A DNA stretch of 32,347 bases from JBHJGM01 sp964405825 (GTDB lineage Bacteria; Verrucomicrobiota; Verrucomicrobiia; Opitutales; JBHJGM01): positions 1 to 32,347 of the forward strand of contig CAYOPI010000036.1 in the NCBI GenBank assembly GCA_964405825.1, given 5' to 3'. Positions within the stretch are counted from its first letter, which is position 1; every line of letters begins with the position of its first letter. Shown here piece after piece: positions 14,627-23,427 of this stretch. The notes under the pieces were generated by a model that did no database searches, had not been told where the DNA came from, and worked only from the letters and a program-made list of their open reading frames with translations. The position numbers were made by a program, and so were the translations under genes.

Positions 14627-15536
14627 GCGCTGGCGCGGGCTGGGGATCGAGGAGGGACTCGAGCATCTCGGGCAGCGTTGGATACGCAAACGAAAAGCCT
14701 TCGTCGAGCAGACGCTGCGGGAGCACGGGGTAATCGCCAAGGAGGAGCTGCTCGGCCATTTCGCCCAGGAGCAGGCGCAGCATGAAGGCTGGCACGGGCA
14801 GAAAGGCCGGACGTCGTAACGCCTTGCCCAGGGCCCGGGCGAATTGCTTCGAGGTGACCGGCTCGGGGGCAACGCCGTTGACCGGCCCCGAGAGCGTCGG
14901 GTGGCCGAGGCAAAAGAGCAGGACGCGCGTCATATCCAGTTCGTGGATACACGGCAGGTGTTGGGTACCCGGTCCGAGAGGTCCGCCCAGGCCCAGCTTG
15001 AAGGGCAGGAGCATGTTCTGGAGCGCGCCGCCTTTGGTCGAGAGCACGATGCCGATGCGGCAAAGCACGCGGCGCAGACCCGCCTGCTCGAGGGGGACCG
15101 AGGCCAGTTCCCACTCGCGGCAGACCTCGGCGATGAAGCTATCGGCGGCCGGGGCGTCTTCGGTCAGGGGACCCGAATGCGGTCCGGGGCCATAATAACC
15201 AATGGCCGACGCTGAGATGAAATGCCCGGGCCTGTCAGCGGCCGGCATCTCAAGGATCCTGCGCGCAAGCAGTTCGGTGGACTGCACGCGGCTGCGCAAG
15301 ACGCGCGCTTTTTTCCGCGCCGTCCAGCGGCCCGAGATGGATTCGCCAGCCAGGTGGACGATGGCGTCGAAACCAGCGAGATCGTCGGCGTTGAGCAGGC
15401 CGCGCTCGACGTCCCAGGTGATGGTGTCCGGGCCGGGGCGGCGCGAGAGGATGACTGCGGCATCACCGCGTTTGCGCAGGGCCCGCACGAGCGCGCCGCC
15501 GATCAGCCCGGTACCTCCGGTGACCGCCACCCTCAT
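14619..15536 (-). CDS. TIGR01777-family epimerase (YfcH-like SDR)
   Basis: Extended short-chain dehydrogenase-type protein of 305 residues. The NAD(P) motif TGGTGLIGG is at 6-14, followed by VHLAGESISGRWTARKK (the family hallmark) and SASAIGYYG (the active-site Ser/Tyr region). The C-terminal part, with LPCIHELDMTRVLLFCLG and GPVNGVAPEPVTSKQFA, is the TIGR01777 pattern. The start ATG at 15536 overlaps the photolyase stop (ATGA). The reaction catalysed by this family is not established. It is sandwiched between phrB and the flavoprotein. Confidence 0.92.
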   Translation of the reverse strand: MRVAVTGGTGLIGGALVRALRKRGDAAVILSRRPGPDTITWDVERGLLNADDLAGFDAIVHLAGESISGRWTARKKARVLRSRVQSTELLARRILEMPAADRPGHFISASAIGYYGPGPHSGPLTEDAPAADSFIAEVCREWELASVPLEQAGLRRVLCRIGIVLSTKGGALQNMLLPFKLGLGGPLGPGTQHLPCIHELDMTRVLLFCLGHPTLSGPVNGVAPEPVTSKQFARALGKALRRPAFLPVPAFMLRLLLGEMAEQLLLGDYPVLPQRLLDEGFSFAYPTLPEMLESLLDPQPAPAHA

Positions 15537-16990
15537 GCCGAGCGCAGTTCCTTGAGCTTCTCGAAGGCCTCGAGGGCGCGGGCGCGGCCGGCCTTGTGGT
15601 CGATGATGGGCTCGGGGTAGGTCTCGCCGAGGACGACCCCGGCGGCGGACAGCTGCTCCGCGGACGCTTCCCAGGGCTGGTGGATGACGGATTGGGGGAG
15701 GTCCTTGAGTTCGGGGATGTAGGTGCGGATGTAGTCGCCGTTGGGATCGAAACGCTCGCCCTGCATCATGGGATTGAAGATGCGGAAGTAGGGTGCGGCG
15801 TCGGCTCCGCAGCCGCCAGCCCACTGCCAGCCCTGGGTGTTGTTGGCCAGGTCGGCGTCGACGAGGCAGTCCCAGAACCAGCGCGCGCCCTCCTGCCAGG
15901 GCAGCAGCAGGTGTTTGACCAGGAGGGAGGCCACGTTCATGCGCGTGCGGTTGTGCATCCAGCCGGTCTGCCAGAGCTGGCGCAGGCCGGCGTCGACCAG
16001 CGGGTAACCGGTGCGGCCTTTTTGCCAGGCCGTGAGCAGGTCCTGATTGTCGTCCCAGGGGAAGTGCGCGAACTCGGGGCGCAGGGGTTCTTCGGGCGTA
16101 TCCGGAAAATGATACAAGAGGTGGTAGGAGAACTCGCGCCAGCCGATCTCGTCGACGAACTTCTTGATGCCCTTGGCGCGCCGGTCGCCAACCTCATAGA
16201 CGCGGGCAACGATCTGGCGGGGTCCGAGCTGGCCGTGGGCGAGGTACGGTGAGAGTCGCGAGGAGCCGTCGATGTCGGGGCGGTTGCGTAGGTCGCCGTA
16301 ATCGTGCACGGCGTTTTCGAGGAATTCGGAGAGCCGCTTTTCGGCGCCGTCGAGGGTCGGGTCCCAGAAGGCAGCGAGTCCCTCGTCCCAGCGAATTTGC
16401 GGTAGCAGCTCGAGGGAGTCGAGCGGGTCGGACTCGGGGGTGCGCTTTGGGGCACGGGCCTGCTTCAAGTCGATGGCGGGCGGCTCGGGAAAGTCGAGGG
16501 TCTGGCAGGCGCGCCAGAACGGGGAGAACACCTGGAAGGGCTTGCCGCTTTTGTTCTGGATGGTGTGCGGCTCGAAGAGGACGTGACTCTGGAAACTGCG
16601 GGCGTCGAGGCCGTCGTCGGTCAGGGCTTTTTTGATCGTGCCGTCGCGCTCGCGGATGACCGGCTCGTAGCGGCGATTCCAATACAGCGCCTCGGCCCCG
16701 GTTTCCTCGACTAAGGCACGCAGGACCTGGAGCGAATCGCCGTGGCGCAGGACAAGGGTGAGCCCGGCCTCGTCGAGCTTTTTGGACAGGTCGGCCAGCG
16801 CGTGATGGAGCCACCACTGGGCCGCGCTGCCCAGGGGCCAGTCGCCCTCCTCATGGGGGGCCCAGATGTAGACGGGCACGATGGGCTGGCCACGCTCGAT
16901 GGCGGCCTCCAGCGCGGAGGTGTCCTGCAGGCGCAGGTCCCGGCGAAACCACAGCAGGGTGGGCGCAGCGTCCGATTTCGAATCAGCCAT
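15533..16990 (-). CDS. phrB: Deoxyribodipyrimidine photolyase (class I)
   Basis: Light-driven repair of cyclobutane pyrimidine dimers. 485 residues from the ATG at 16990; a GTG seven codons upstream is an alternative. The N-terminal alpha/beta antenna domain starts LLWFRRDLRLQD. The FAD domain has SRLSPYLAHG at about 244-253, then TGYPLVDAGLRQLWQTGWMHNR and RM at about 334-351. DADLANNTQGWQWAGGCGADAAPYFRIFNP runs from about 378 in consecutive conserved blocks. First gene of a three-gene overlapping operon. On the minus strand a TTGACA (17140-17145) lies upstream, but no matching -10 is convincing. Confidence 0.96.
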   Translation of the reverse strand: MADSKSDAAPTLLWFRRDLRLQDTSALEAAIERGQPIVPVYIWAPHEEGDWPLGSAAQWWLHHALADLSKKLDEAGLTLVLRHGDSLQVLRALVEETGAEALYWNRRYEPVIRERDGTIKKALTDDGLDARSFQSHVLFEPHTIQNKSGKPFQVFSPFWRACQTLDFPEPPAIDLKQARAPKRTPESDPLDSLELLPQIRWDEGLAAFWDPTLDGAEKRLSEFLENAVHDYGDLRNRPDIDGSSRLSPYLAHGQLGPRQIVARVYEVGDRRAKGIKKFVDEIGWREFSYHLLYHFPDTPEEPLRPEFAHFPWDDNQDLLTAWQKGRTGYPLVDAGLRQLWQTGWMHNRTRMNVASLLVKHLLLPWQEGARWFWDCLVDADLANNTQGWQWAGGCGADAAPYFRIFNPMMQGERFDPNGDYIRTYIPELKDLPQSVIHQPWEASAEQLSAAGVVLGETYPEPIIDHKAGRARALEAFEKLKELRSA

Positions 16991-17171
16991 GAAGCTCAGG
17001 TTGAAAGACACATGCCACGCAGGGCACGAACGGGCAGAGATCGGCGCTTAAGCTATCGTGGTCAATGGCTTGCGAATGCAGCGCTTTCGTTGGCGATGGC
17101 TTTAGGGGGCGGGTACACCTCGTCTGGTCCCGATTGGGGTGTCAAGCAGCGTGCAATTCGCAGTATCCGCA

Positions 17172-17211
17172 GGCAAAGAAAAAGCGGGCATCGCAAAGTT
17201 GCAATGCCCGC
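17172..17211 (-). terminator. Intrinsic terminator of cysK
   Basis: On the minus strand, 24 bases after the cysK stop, an 8-bp stem GCGGGCAT/ATGCCCGC (17184-17211) extends through one mismatch into an inner GCAA/TTGC stem. It is followed immediately by TTTTTCTTTG. Strong classical rho-independent shape; plus-strand reading has no T-run. Confidence 0.88.
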
Positions 17212-17235
17212 CTGAAAAGTGTGCGGCGTTTGGAC

Positions 17236-18195
17236 TCAGACGCCGGCGGTGGCGGCGGTCATCTCCTCGCGGGCGCGTTCGGCCAGGGCGGTGGAGATGT
17301 AGCGCTCACCGGCGGAGCAGGCGACGGTGACGATCTTCTTGCCGGCAGCTTCGGGGCGCTTGGCCACTTCGAGGGCGGCCCAGATGTTTGCGCCGGTGGA
17401 GATACCCCCGCAGATGGCGTCGGAGAGGGCGACATCCTGGGAGGTCTTAAAGGCGTCGTCGTTGGTGACCTGGATGACCTCGTCGACGATGTCGGTGTTG
17501 AGGTTTTTGGGGATGAAGCCGGCACCGATGCCCTGAATCTTGTGCGGTCCGGGCTGGCCGCCGGAGATGACCGGGCTGTCGACAGGCTCGACGGCGATGG
17601 TGTGCAGGTCCTTTCGGGCCTTGATGACCTCGGAGACGCCGGTGATGGTGCCGCCGGTGCCCACGCCCGAAACGAAGTAGTCGATGTCGCCCTTGAGGTC
17701 GTCCCAGATTTCCTCGGCGGTGGTGGCGCGGTGAATGGCCGGGTTGGCCGGGTTCTCAAACTGCTGGGGCATGAAGCCCTGGTCCTTGAACTCGCCGAGG
17801 ATCTCGTTGGCGCGGGCGATGGCGCCGCTCATGCCCTTGGGCCCGGGGGTGAGGATGATCTCGGCCCCGAGCATTTTCAGAAGGATGCGGCGCTCCAGCG
17901 ACATCGTCTCGGGCATGGTGAGGATGCAGCGGTAGCCGCGGGCGCGACAGACAAAAGCCAGGGCGATGCCGGTGTTGCCGGAGGTGGGCTCGATGACGAC
18001 ACTCTCGGCCTTGAGCTTGCCGGACTTCTCAGCCTCGTCGATCATGGCGTAGCCGATGCGGTCCTTGACGCTGGAAAGCGGATTGAAGAATTCGCACTTG
18101 ATGAAGATGTCGGCCTCCAGGCCGGCGGCGGCGCGGTTGAGCTTGATGAGCGGGGTGCGCCCGACGGATTCGACGATGTTCGCGTACAGAGCCAT
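17236..18195 (-). CDS. cysK: Cysteine synthase A (O-acetylserine sulfhydrylase)
   Basis: PLP enzyme that makes L-cysteine from O-acetylserine and sulfide. 319 residues, standard length. The PLP lysine is Lys44 in SSVKDR, the substrate loop TSGNTG is at 71-76, the phosphate-binding GVGTGGT(I)TG is in the middle, and CGGISTGAN and ACSAGERY lie near the end. The start follows no Shine-Dalgarno. It is a single-gene unit with its own terminator, and its promoter must lie in the 174-base AT-richer gap shared with the divergent DUF3817 gene. Confidence 0.96.
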   Translation of the reverse strand: MALYANIVESVGRTPLIKLNRAAAGLEADIFIKCEFFNPLSSVKDRIGYAMIDEAEKSGKLKAESVVIEPTSGNTGIALAFVCRARGYRCILTMPETMSLERRILLKMLGAEIILTPGPKGMSGAIARANEILGEFKDQGFMPQQFENPANPAIHRATTAEEIWDDLKGDIDYFVSGVGTGGTITGVSEVIKARKDLHTIAVEPVDSPVISGGQPGPHKIQGIGAGFIPKNLNTDIVDEVIQVTNDDAFKTSQDVALSDAICGGISTGANIWAALEVAKRPEAAGKKIVTVACSAGERYISTALAERAREEMTAATAGV

Positions 18196-18369
18196 GACAG
18201 TGCAGAGTGAGTGGGTTACCTAGGTTTCTCGCGTAAGATAGTAAGGAAATTGCCTTTTCAGCGAGGTGGCAAGTCAAACAGGACGAAAACCGGCACAAGT
18301 TGGCGAAAATGGAGGACAACATGGTGGGATGCATTTGACCGGGTGCGGATCTCCGGCAGTTTCGGACTG
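18196..18369. promoter_or_regulatory. Divergent intergenic region cysK / DUF3817
   Basis: 174 bases, lower in GC than both genes. On the minus strand TACTAT (around 18237-18242) would serve as a -10 for cysK, but the base run at -35 is poor; a TTGACT lies too far upstream. No riboswitch fold or palindromic operator was found by eye. Confidence 0.3.
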
Positions 18370-18732
18370 ATGCGTGCCTTCAACGACCCCAAGACCGCCC
18401 TGACCAGCGTGCGCTGGACCGCACTGACCGAGGGTGTGTCGTACCTCATCCTGCTCTTCATCGCGATGCCGCTGAAGTACGGCGCGGGGATGGACGTGGC
18501 GGTGTCGATTGTGGGGATGATTCACGGCGTGCTGTTCATTGCACTGGTGGGGGCGCTTTGCTGGGCCAAGGCAAAGAGCCCGTTGACCTGGCCGCTGGGC
18601 TGGCTGGTCCTGATCGCCTCACTGGTGCCCTTCGGGGCGTTCTGGGCGGACCGCCGCGTGCGTGCCTTCATGCAGGCGGAACTGCCGGCCGAGGCTGTGC
18701 CGGCGCGCGAGCCCGCCCTGGAAAGTGTGTGA
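18370..18732 (+). CDS. DUF3817 integral membrane protein
   Basis: 120 residues, family length. The DUF3817 signatures are RWTALTEGVSYLILL..AMPLKYGAG (15-40), GMIHGVLFIALVGAL (49-63) and LVPFGAFWADRRV (85-97). Three hydrophobic segments cross the membrane at about 23-36, 43-65 and 76-92. The ATG at 18370 is used although the frame is open further upstream into the regulatory gap. Function unknown; the domain also occurs fused or adjacent to transporters in other bacteria. A short Ala/Glu-rich cytoplasmic tail follows. Confidence 0.88.
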   Translation: MRAFNDPKTALTSVRWTALTEGVSYLILLFIAMPLKYGAGMDVAVSIVGMIHGVLFIALVGALCWAKAKSPLTWPLGWLVLIASLVPFGAFWADRRVRAFMQAELPAEAVPAREPALESV

Positions 18733-18802
18733 GGCGGTGGCACGCGCCGGGGAATTGCCTAAAATTCTGGAAGCAACACACCTGCTCACGCCTCCCATTG
18801 CC

Positions 18803-19324
18803 ATGCCCATGCCTCGCCTGAACTTCCGTCTGCCCACGCTCATCTGTCTGCTGCTTGCCATGGTGGCCGGTTCGACCGCCCTGCAGGCGGACCGGAATCC
18901 GCCCAAGGACGTGGACGATCATTACGTCAGCCCTGCGCCCAAGGAACTGCCCAAGCCCAAGAAGGCCACGTCGAACGTGCTGGTGCGCGCGGACGGGCTC
19001 AAGGACAACAAGGGCCAAGTCTGCTACGCGCTGTTCAATACCTCAGGGGACTTCCTGGAGGTGCCCTTCCGCCGGGGGGTGGCGACGATTTCGGGCAAGA
19101 AGAGCCACGTGCTCTTCACCAACATTCCGCATGGGACCTACGCCCTGGCCGTCTTTCACGACCGCAACAAGAACTTCAAGTTGGACAAGAACTTCGTGGG
19201 GGTGCCGTCGGAGCTGTATGGCTTCTCGCAGAACGCGCGCGGGACGTTTGGCCCACCCGACTGGAAGGACGCCAAGTTCACGCTGACCGGCGAGCTGAGT
19301 GAGCAGTCGGTCACGGTGAAGTAG
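18803..19324 (+). CDS. Exported DUF2141 protein
   Basis: 173 residues from the ATG at 18803 (a second ATG at 18809 is equally possible). The signal peptide has a LPTLICLLLAMVAGSTA core with cleavage near LQA-D. After a Pro/Lys-rich linker the DUF2141 beta-sandwich pattern follows: LVRADGLKDNKGQVCYALFN, VLFTNIPHGTYALAVFHDRNKNFKLDKN, GVPSELYGFS.NARG and FGPPDWKDAKFTL. This is the conserved DxNxNxxLDxN..GxPxExYGFSNNxR-type signature. Probably periplasmic or surface-located; no biochemical function is known. The next gene starts five bases after the stop. Confidence 0.9.
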   Translation: MPMPRLNFRLPTLICLLLAMVAGSTALQADRNPPKDVDDHYVSPAPKELPKPKKATSNVLVRADGLKDNKGQVCYALFNTSGDFLEVPFRRGVATISGKKSHVLFTNIPHGTYALAVFHDRNKNFKLDKNFVGVPSELYGFSQNARGTFGPPDWKDAKFTLTGELSEQSVTVK

Positions 19325-19329
19325 TCGGG

Positions 19330-20565
19330 ATGGCTGGACACGCGGTGGTGATTGCCGGCGGGGGTGCCGCGGGCTTTTTTGCGGCCATCCACTGTGCCCG
19401 GGAGAATCCGGATTGCGCGGTCACCATTCTGGAACGCGCCCCGAAGGTGCTGAGCAAGGTCCTCATTTCCGGTGGCGGGCGCTGCAATGTGACCCACGCC
19501 TGTTTCGACCCGAAGGAACTGGTGAAAGCGTACCCGCGGGGAGCGCGCGAGCTGCTGGGGCCGTTCCATCACTTTCAGCCGTCGGATACGGTGGCGTTTT
19601 TCGAGAGCGGCGGGGTGGCGGTGAAAACCGAAGACGACGGTCGGATGTTTCCGGTTACGGATTCTTCGGCGTCGATCGCGGACTGCCTGCAGGCGGCCGC
19701 GCGGGAGGCGGGGGTGAGCGTCCACACCGGCCTGGGGGTGATGGAGGCGACCGAGCGCAGCGGGCGCGGCTTTCTGCTGAGCCTGAGCGACGGCTCCTCG
19801 ATCCACGCCGATCGCTTCCTGCTGGCCACCGGCGGCAACCGTTCCTCGCGCGGGCTGAGCATCGCCAAAGCCCTGGGGCACACGGTCGAGCCGCCGGTGC
19901 CTTCACTGTTTACGTTTGTGATCAAGGACAAGCGCCTCCACGGGCTGGCCGGGCTGTCGGTGCCGCAGGCGCAGGCGAGCGTCGAAGAGACCGAACTTTG
20001 CGAGCGCGGGGCGCTGCTGGTGACGCATTGGGGGCTGAGTGGTCCGGCGGTCTTGCGGCTGTCGGCCTGGGGAGCACGTGAGCTGGCCCAGCGGCGCTAC
20101 AAGTTCAAGGTCAAGGTGAACTGGCTGGGGCAGGAGTCGCCCAAGGGGGTTTCGCAGCGCGTGGAAGCCATTCGGCGGACCAACCCGAAGAAAAAGGTCG
20201 TCAACGGGCCGGCGCCGGAACTGCCCCAACGCCTGTGGAGCCGCCTGGTGCGCTCGGCGGGCATCGAGGACTCGCGGCCGTGGGCAACGCTCTCGCGCGA
20301 GCAGCAGGGCGCGCTCTGCCGGCAGATTGGCGAGTGCACTTTCGGCGTGTCGTCGAAGAGCAACTTCAAGGAGGAGTTCACCACCTGTGGCGGGGTCGCG
20401 CTGCCGGAGGTGGACTTTCGCACGATGCAAAGCCGCGTCTGCCGCGATCTGTATCTGGCCGGCGAAGTGCTTGACATCGATGCCATCACTGGCGGGTTTA
20501 ACTTTCAGGCGGCGTGGACCACCGGCTATCTGGCCGGGCGGGCGATGGCCTCTCCCCTTCCATAG
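19330..20565 (+). CDS. HI0933/BaiN-family FAD-dependent flavoprotein
   Basis: 411 residues. The N-terminal dinucleotide motif VVIAGGGAAGFFAA has GGGAAG at 10-15. SKVLISGGGRCNVTH at 42-56 is diagnostic of the HI0933/YhiN/BaiN group. The DRFLLATGGNR segment, the insert with THWGLSGPAVLRLS, and the C-terminal CGGVAL, LYLAGEVLDIDAITGGFNFQAAWTTGYLAG close the FAD site. It lies five bases after the DUF2141 gene and 27 bases before the glycosyltransferase. Family members are NAD(P)H-linked flavoproteins of largely unknown physiological role. Confidence 0.93.
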   Translation: MAGHAVVIAGGGAAGFFAAIHCARENPDCAVTILERAPKVLSKVLISGGGRCNVTHACFDPKELVKAYPRGARELLGPFHHFQPSDTVAFFESGGVAVKTEDDGRMFPVTDSSASIADCLQAAAREAGVSVHTGLGVMEATERSGRGFLLSLSDGSSIHADRFLLATGGNRSSRGLSIAKALGHTVEPPVPSLFTFVIKDKRLHGLAGLSVPQAQASVEETELCERGALLVTHWGLSGPAVLRLSAWGARELAQRRYKFKVKVNWLGQESPKGVSQRVEAIRRTNPKKKVVNGPAPELPQRLWSRLVRSAGIEDSRPWATLSREQQGALCRQIGECTFGVSSKSNFKEEFTTCGGVALPEVDFRTMQSRVCRDLYLAGEVLDIDAITGGFNFQAAWTTGYLAGRAMASPLP

Positions 20566-20592
20566 GCTCGGACGCTGCGAGCCACCTAGTTG

Positions 20593-21711
20593 ATGAACTT
20601 TGTCTTTTTTGTGCAGGGCGAGGGTCGGGGCCACCTGACCCAGGCCATCAGTTTGCAGCGTATTCTGGAGTCGGCCGGGCATGGCGTGCGTCGGGTCTGC
20701 GTGGGTTTACCGCACAACCGGCGCCTGCCGGAGTTTGCCGAGGCAGCCTTCCGCGGGCGGCTGGAGACGTATGCCGGTCCGGCGCTGAGCTATTGCCGCC
20801 AGCGAGGGCTGACTCACCTGCAGACCACGACACGTTTCCTGCGCGATCTGCCCGCGCTGCGGAAAAGCTACCAGCAGGTGGCCGATTGCCTGCGGACCGA
20901 ACGCCCCGATGGCATCGTGAACTTTTTCGAGCCGGTGGCCGGCGTGCACTTCCGGCTGAAAGGCGCCCCCGCGCCGGTCCACAGTGTCGGGCATCAATTC
21001 CTGCTGCTGCACCCGCAGTTCAAGTTGCCAAAGGGCAGTTGGCTGGAGCGGCGCTCGACGCTGAACCTGATCCGGCTGGTCGGCGGGGATACGCAGAAGC
21101 TGGCGCTGTCGTTTCGGTCGATGCCGGTCGACGCCTCGAGGCGAATCCGCGTGGTCCCGCCGCTGTTGCGTCCGGCGGTGCACCAGGCCAACGGCACGGA
21201 CCTGGGTCCGGTGGTGGCGTACCTGCTCAACGAGGGCTACGTGGCAGATCTGGAACGGGCGCAGTCGGCCCAGCCCGCTTTGGCGGTGCGCTGTTTCTCG
21301 GGTTTTTCGCGGGAAGCGCTGGGGGCGGGGACACCGGCGGTGCGGCGCGAGGCGATTCACGGGGAGCGTTACTTGCAGGCACTGACGCGGGCGCGCGGGC
21401 TGGTCGCCACGGCGGGGTTTGAGGCCGTTGCCGAAGCCGCCTACCTGGGCAAGCCGATTGTACTGATGCCCGTGGAGGGCCACTTTGAGCAGCGGTCCAA
21501 TGCGCTGGATGCCGCGCGGGTGGGGCTGGCGCATCCGCAGTCCCCGAAGACCCTCGACCTGAGTCCGTTGAACGCGCCGCCTGATCCGGCGTTGACGGGG
21601 GCCTTCCGTCGCTGGTGCGACGGCGCCGGGGCCACCTTCGTGGAGTTGCTGACGGGCCAAAAAGCGAACGAGCTCGCCGTTGCCGACGAGCCCGTCCTTT
21701 TTCCTGACTGA
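20593..21711 (+). CDS. MurG-like GT-B glycosyltransferase of unknown specificity
   Basis: 372 residues. It opens with the GT28-type motif MNFVFFVQGEGRGHLTQAISLQRIL (GEGRGH at 9-14). The C-terminal donor-binding signature is ATAGFEAVAEAAYLGKPIVLMP followed by VEGHFEQRSNALDAARVGLA, as in conserved hypothetical glycosyltransferases related to MurG. A TTG codon immediately precedes the ATG; the ATG at 20593 is preferred. The acceptor and sugar donor cannot be read. The last residues are Glu/Asp/Pro-rich and extend past the usual fold. Probably co-transcribed with the flavoprotein. Confidence 0.8.
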   Translation: MNFVFFVQGEGRGHLTQAISLQRILESAGHGVRRVCVGLPHNRRLPEFAEAAFRGRLETYAGPALSYCRQRGLTHLQTTTRFLRDLPALRKSYQQVADCLRTERPDGIVNFFEPVAGVHFRLKGAPAPVHSVGHQFLLLHPQFKLPKGSWLERRSTLNLIRLVGGDTQKLALSFRSMPVDASRRIRVVPPLLRPAVHQANGTDLGPVVAYLLNEGYVADLERAQSAQPALAVRCFSGFSREALGAGTPAVRREAIHGERYLQALTRARGLVATAGFEAVAEAAYLGKPIVLMPVEGHFEQRSNALDAARVGLAHPQSPKTLDLSPLNAPPDPALTGAFRRWCDGAGATFVELLTGQKANELAVADEPVLFPD

Positions 21712-21713
21712 GT

Positions 21714-21742
21714 TGGCGAGGCTGCTGTCCCTGACCTCGCCA
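21714..21742. terminator. Inverted repeat between converging genes
   Basis: TGGCGAGG/CCTCGCCA forms an 8-bp stem with a 13-base loop between the glycosyltransferase stop and the isocitrate dehydrogenase stop. Neither strand shows a T-run directly after the stem, so it may be a rho-aided or bidirectional terminator, or simply a stable hairpin. Confidence 0.35.
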
Positions 21743-21769
21743 GATGCTGATTCCTGAACAAAAAACGGA

Positions 21770-23290
21770 TCACTCGCCCTGACCGAGAGAGTAGCCGCGC
21801 TCCCCGTCGAAGGTGCAAAGGTTCTCGGTCTTGATGAACTCGATGCCGGCCTCGTCGAGGCGCTGCAGCAGGCTCACGATCTGCCGATGGCGGATGCTAC
21901 CGTCCTTGATTTCGCTGACGAAGCGGCAGCGCCAGTGGTCGGTGCGGAAGGTGCGCGGGTTGCCGTTGGGCCAGACCTTGACGCCGCGGTTGGTGATGAG
22001 CTTGAGCACGAGGCCGTCGCCGGAAACCTGGCTGAGGCGTTCGGCCAGGACGTCGGGATTGCGCTGGGAAGCGTCCCAATCCAGAAAGACGTCGACGCCG
22101 ATGGTTTCCTTGTAGGGACGGGTCTTCTCAACGGCCGGCTGCGGCTGAATGGGCTTGAGGCCGCGCAGACCACGTGAAAGCGCCATCGTCCGGGGCTCCT
22201 GGCCGAGACGCTCGATAACGGCATCGGCGAAAGCCTGGGTGCCGACGGGAGCCTTGGCTTCGCCTTCGCCACGCAGGTCGCCGGTGCGCACACCATCTTC
22301 GAGGGCCTTGAGCCAGGCCTTTTCGACGCGCAGGGCAACCTCGTCCTGGCCGACGTAGCTCAGCAGCATGATGGCCGCCTGCAGCAGGCCGGACGGGTTG
22401 GCCTTGTCCTGCCCGGCGATGTCGGGAGCCGAACCGTGGACGGCCTCGAACATCCCAAAGCCTTCGCCCAGGTTGGCCGAACCACCCAGACCGACCGAGC
22501 CGGTGAGTTGCGCGGCAACGTCGGAGAGGATGTCGCCGTAGAGGTTGGGCGCGACGATGACGTCGAAGCGCTCGGGCTGGTCGGCGAGCAGGGCCGTGCC
22601 GATGTCGATGATGAAGCGCTGGCGGGCAATGTCGTCGTAGGCGGCCCCCATCTTCTCGAAGGCCTCGTAGAAGAGCCCGTCGGTCAGCTTCATGATGTTG
22701 TCCTTGATGAAGCAGGCAACGTTGGGCCGGCCCTGGGCGCGGGCGTATTCGAAAGCGAAGCGGCAGAGGCGTTCACTGCCGGGCTGGGTGATGAGCTTGA
22801 GGCACTGGGTGACCTCGGCGGTCTGGCGGTGCTCGATGCCGGCGTAGGTGTCTTCCTCGTTCTCGCGGATGATGACCAGATCCATCGCCGGATGGCGGGT
22901 GGCCACGGCGGGAGCGTAGGCGCGGCAGGGGCGCACGTTGGCAAACAGCCCGAAGGTCTTGCGCAGGGAAACGTTGAGGCTCTTGTAGCCGCCGCCCGAG
23001 GGCGTGGTGATCGGCGCCTTGAGCAGCAGGCCGGTCTCGTTGAGCGCGTCCCAGCTGTCCGGGTCGATACCGGAGCTGTGGCCGGCGCGGTAGACGGCCT
23101 CGCCCACCTGAACCGGTCGCAGGTTCAGGGAGGCACCGGCTTCGGCGAGAATACGCAGCGTGGCGGTCAGGATTTCCGGACCGATGCCGTCACCGGCGGC
23201 CACGGCGACCACCGGAGAAGCAACGCTGGAGTCGTTGCGCTGGAGTTGCCGGGCGGCAACGTCGAAGTCATTCTGTTGAAGCTGGGTCAT
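21770..23290 (-). CDS. icd: Isocitrate dehydrogenase, long (Thermus-like) form, probably NAD+-linked
   Basis: Oxidative decarboxylation of isocitrate to 2-oxoglutarate. 506 residues, longer than the E. coli enzyme (416) because of a C-terminal extension of roughly 150 residues, as in Thermus-type enzymes. Seen: GDGIGPEI (33-40), SLNVSLRKTFGLFANVRP (104-121; the substrate-binding S-x-N-x-x-L-R), ENEEDTYAG (143-151), IKDNIMKLTDG (195-205), and PNLYGDILSD (248-257) with metal-binding Asp253 and Asp257. The cofactor loop reads HGSAPDIAGQDKANP (285-299). The positions equal to E. coli Lys344, Tyr345 and Val351 are Asp, Ile and Ala, the combination known to give NAD+ preference. Start ATG at 23290, with no Shine-Dalgarno. 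Transcribed in the same direction as the decarboxylase cluster, 137 bases behind it. Confidence 0.94.
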   Translation of the reverse strand: MTQLQQNDFDVAARQLQRNDSSVASPVVAVAAGDGIGPEILTATLRILAEAGASLNLRPVQVGEAVYRAGHSSGIDPDSWDALNETGLLLKAPITTPSGGGYKSLNVSLRKTFGLFANVRPCRAYAPAVATRHPAMDLVIIRENEEDTYAGIEHRQTAEVTQCLKLITQPGSERLCRFAFEYARAQGRPNVACFIKDNIMKLTDGLFYEAFEKMGAAYDDIARQRFIIDIGTALLADQPERFDVIVAPNLYGDILSDVAAQLTGSVGLGGSANLGEGFGMFEAVHGSAPDIAGQDKANPSGLLQAAIMLLSYVGQDEVALRVEKAWLKALEDGVRTGDLRGEGEAKAPVGTQAFADAVIERLGQEPRTMALSRGLRGLKPIQPQPAVEKTRPYKETIGVDVFLDWDASQRNPDVLAERLSQVSGDGLVLKLITNRGVKVWPNGNPRTFRTDHWRCRFVSEIKDGSIRHRQIVSLLQRLDEAGIEFIKTENLCTFDGERGYSLGQGE

Positions 23291-23427
23291 GAAAATGTTT
23301 TCGGGACACAGGATTCGCGAATTGCTGTTCGTGTCAATGGATAAGATACCCCAAGGTCACGATTTTTCACTTTTTCTCGCCGATTCGCCTCAACCTGCTC
23401 GAAGAGAACGACTTGAGGCAAGTGACT

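Noticed and set aside
23387..23419. Inverted repeat GCCTCAA/TTGAGGC between the CoA-transferase and icd as a terminator
   Set aside because: No T-run follows it on either strand and the loop is long; not strong enough to list.
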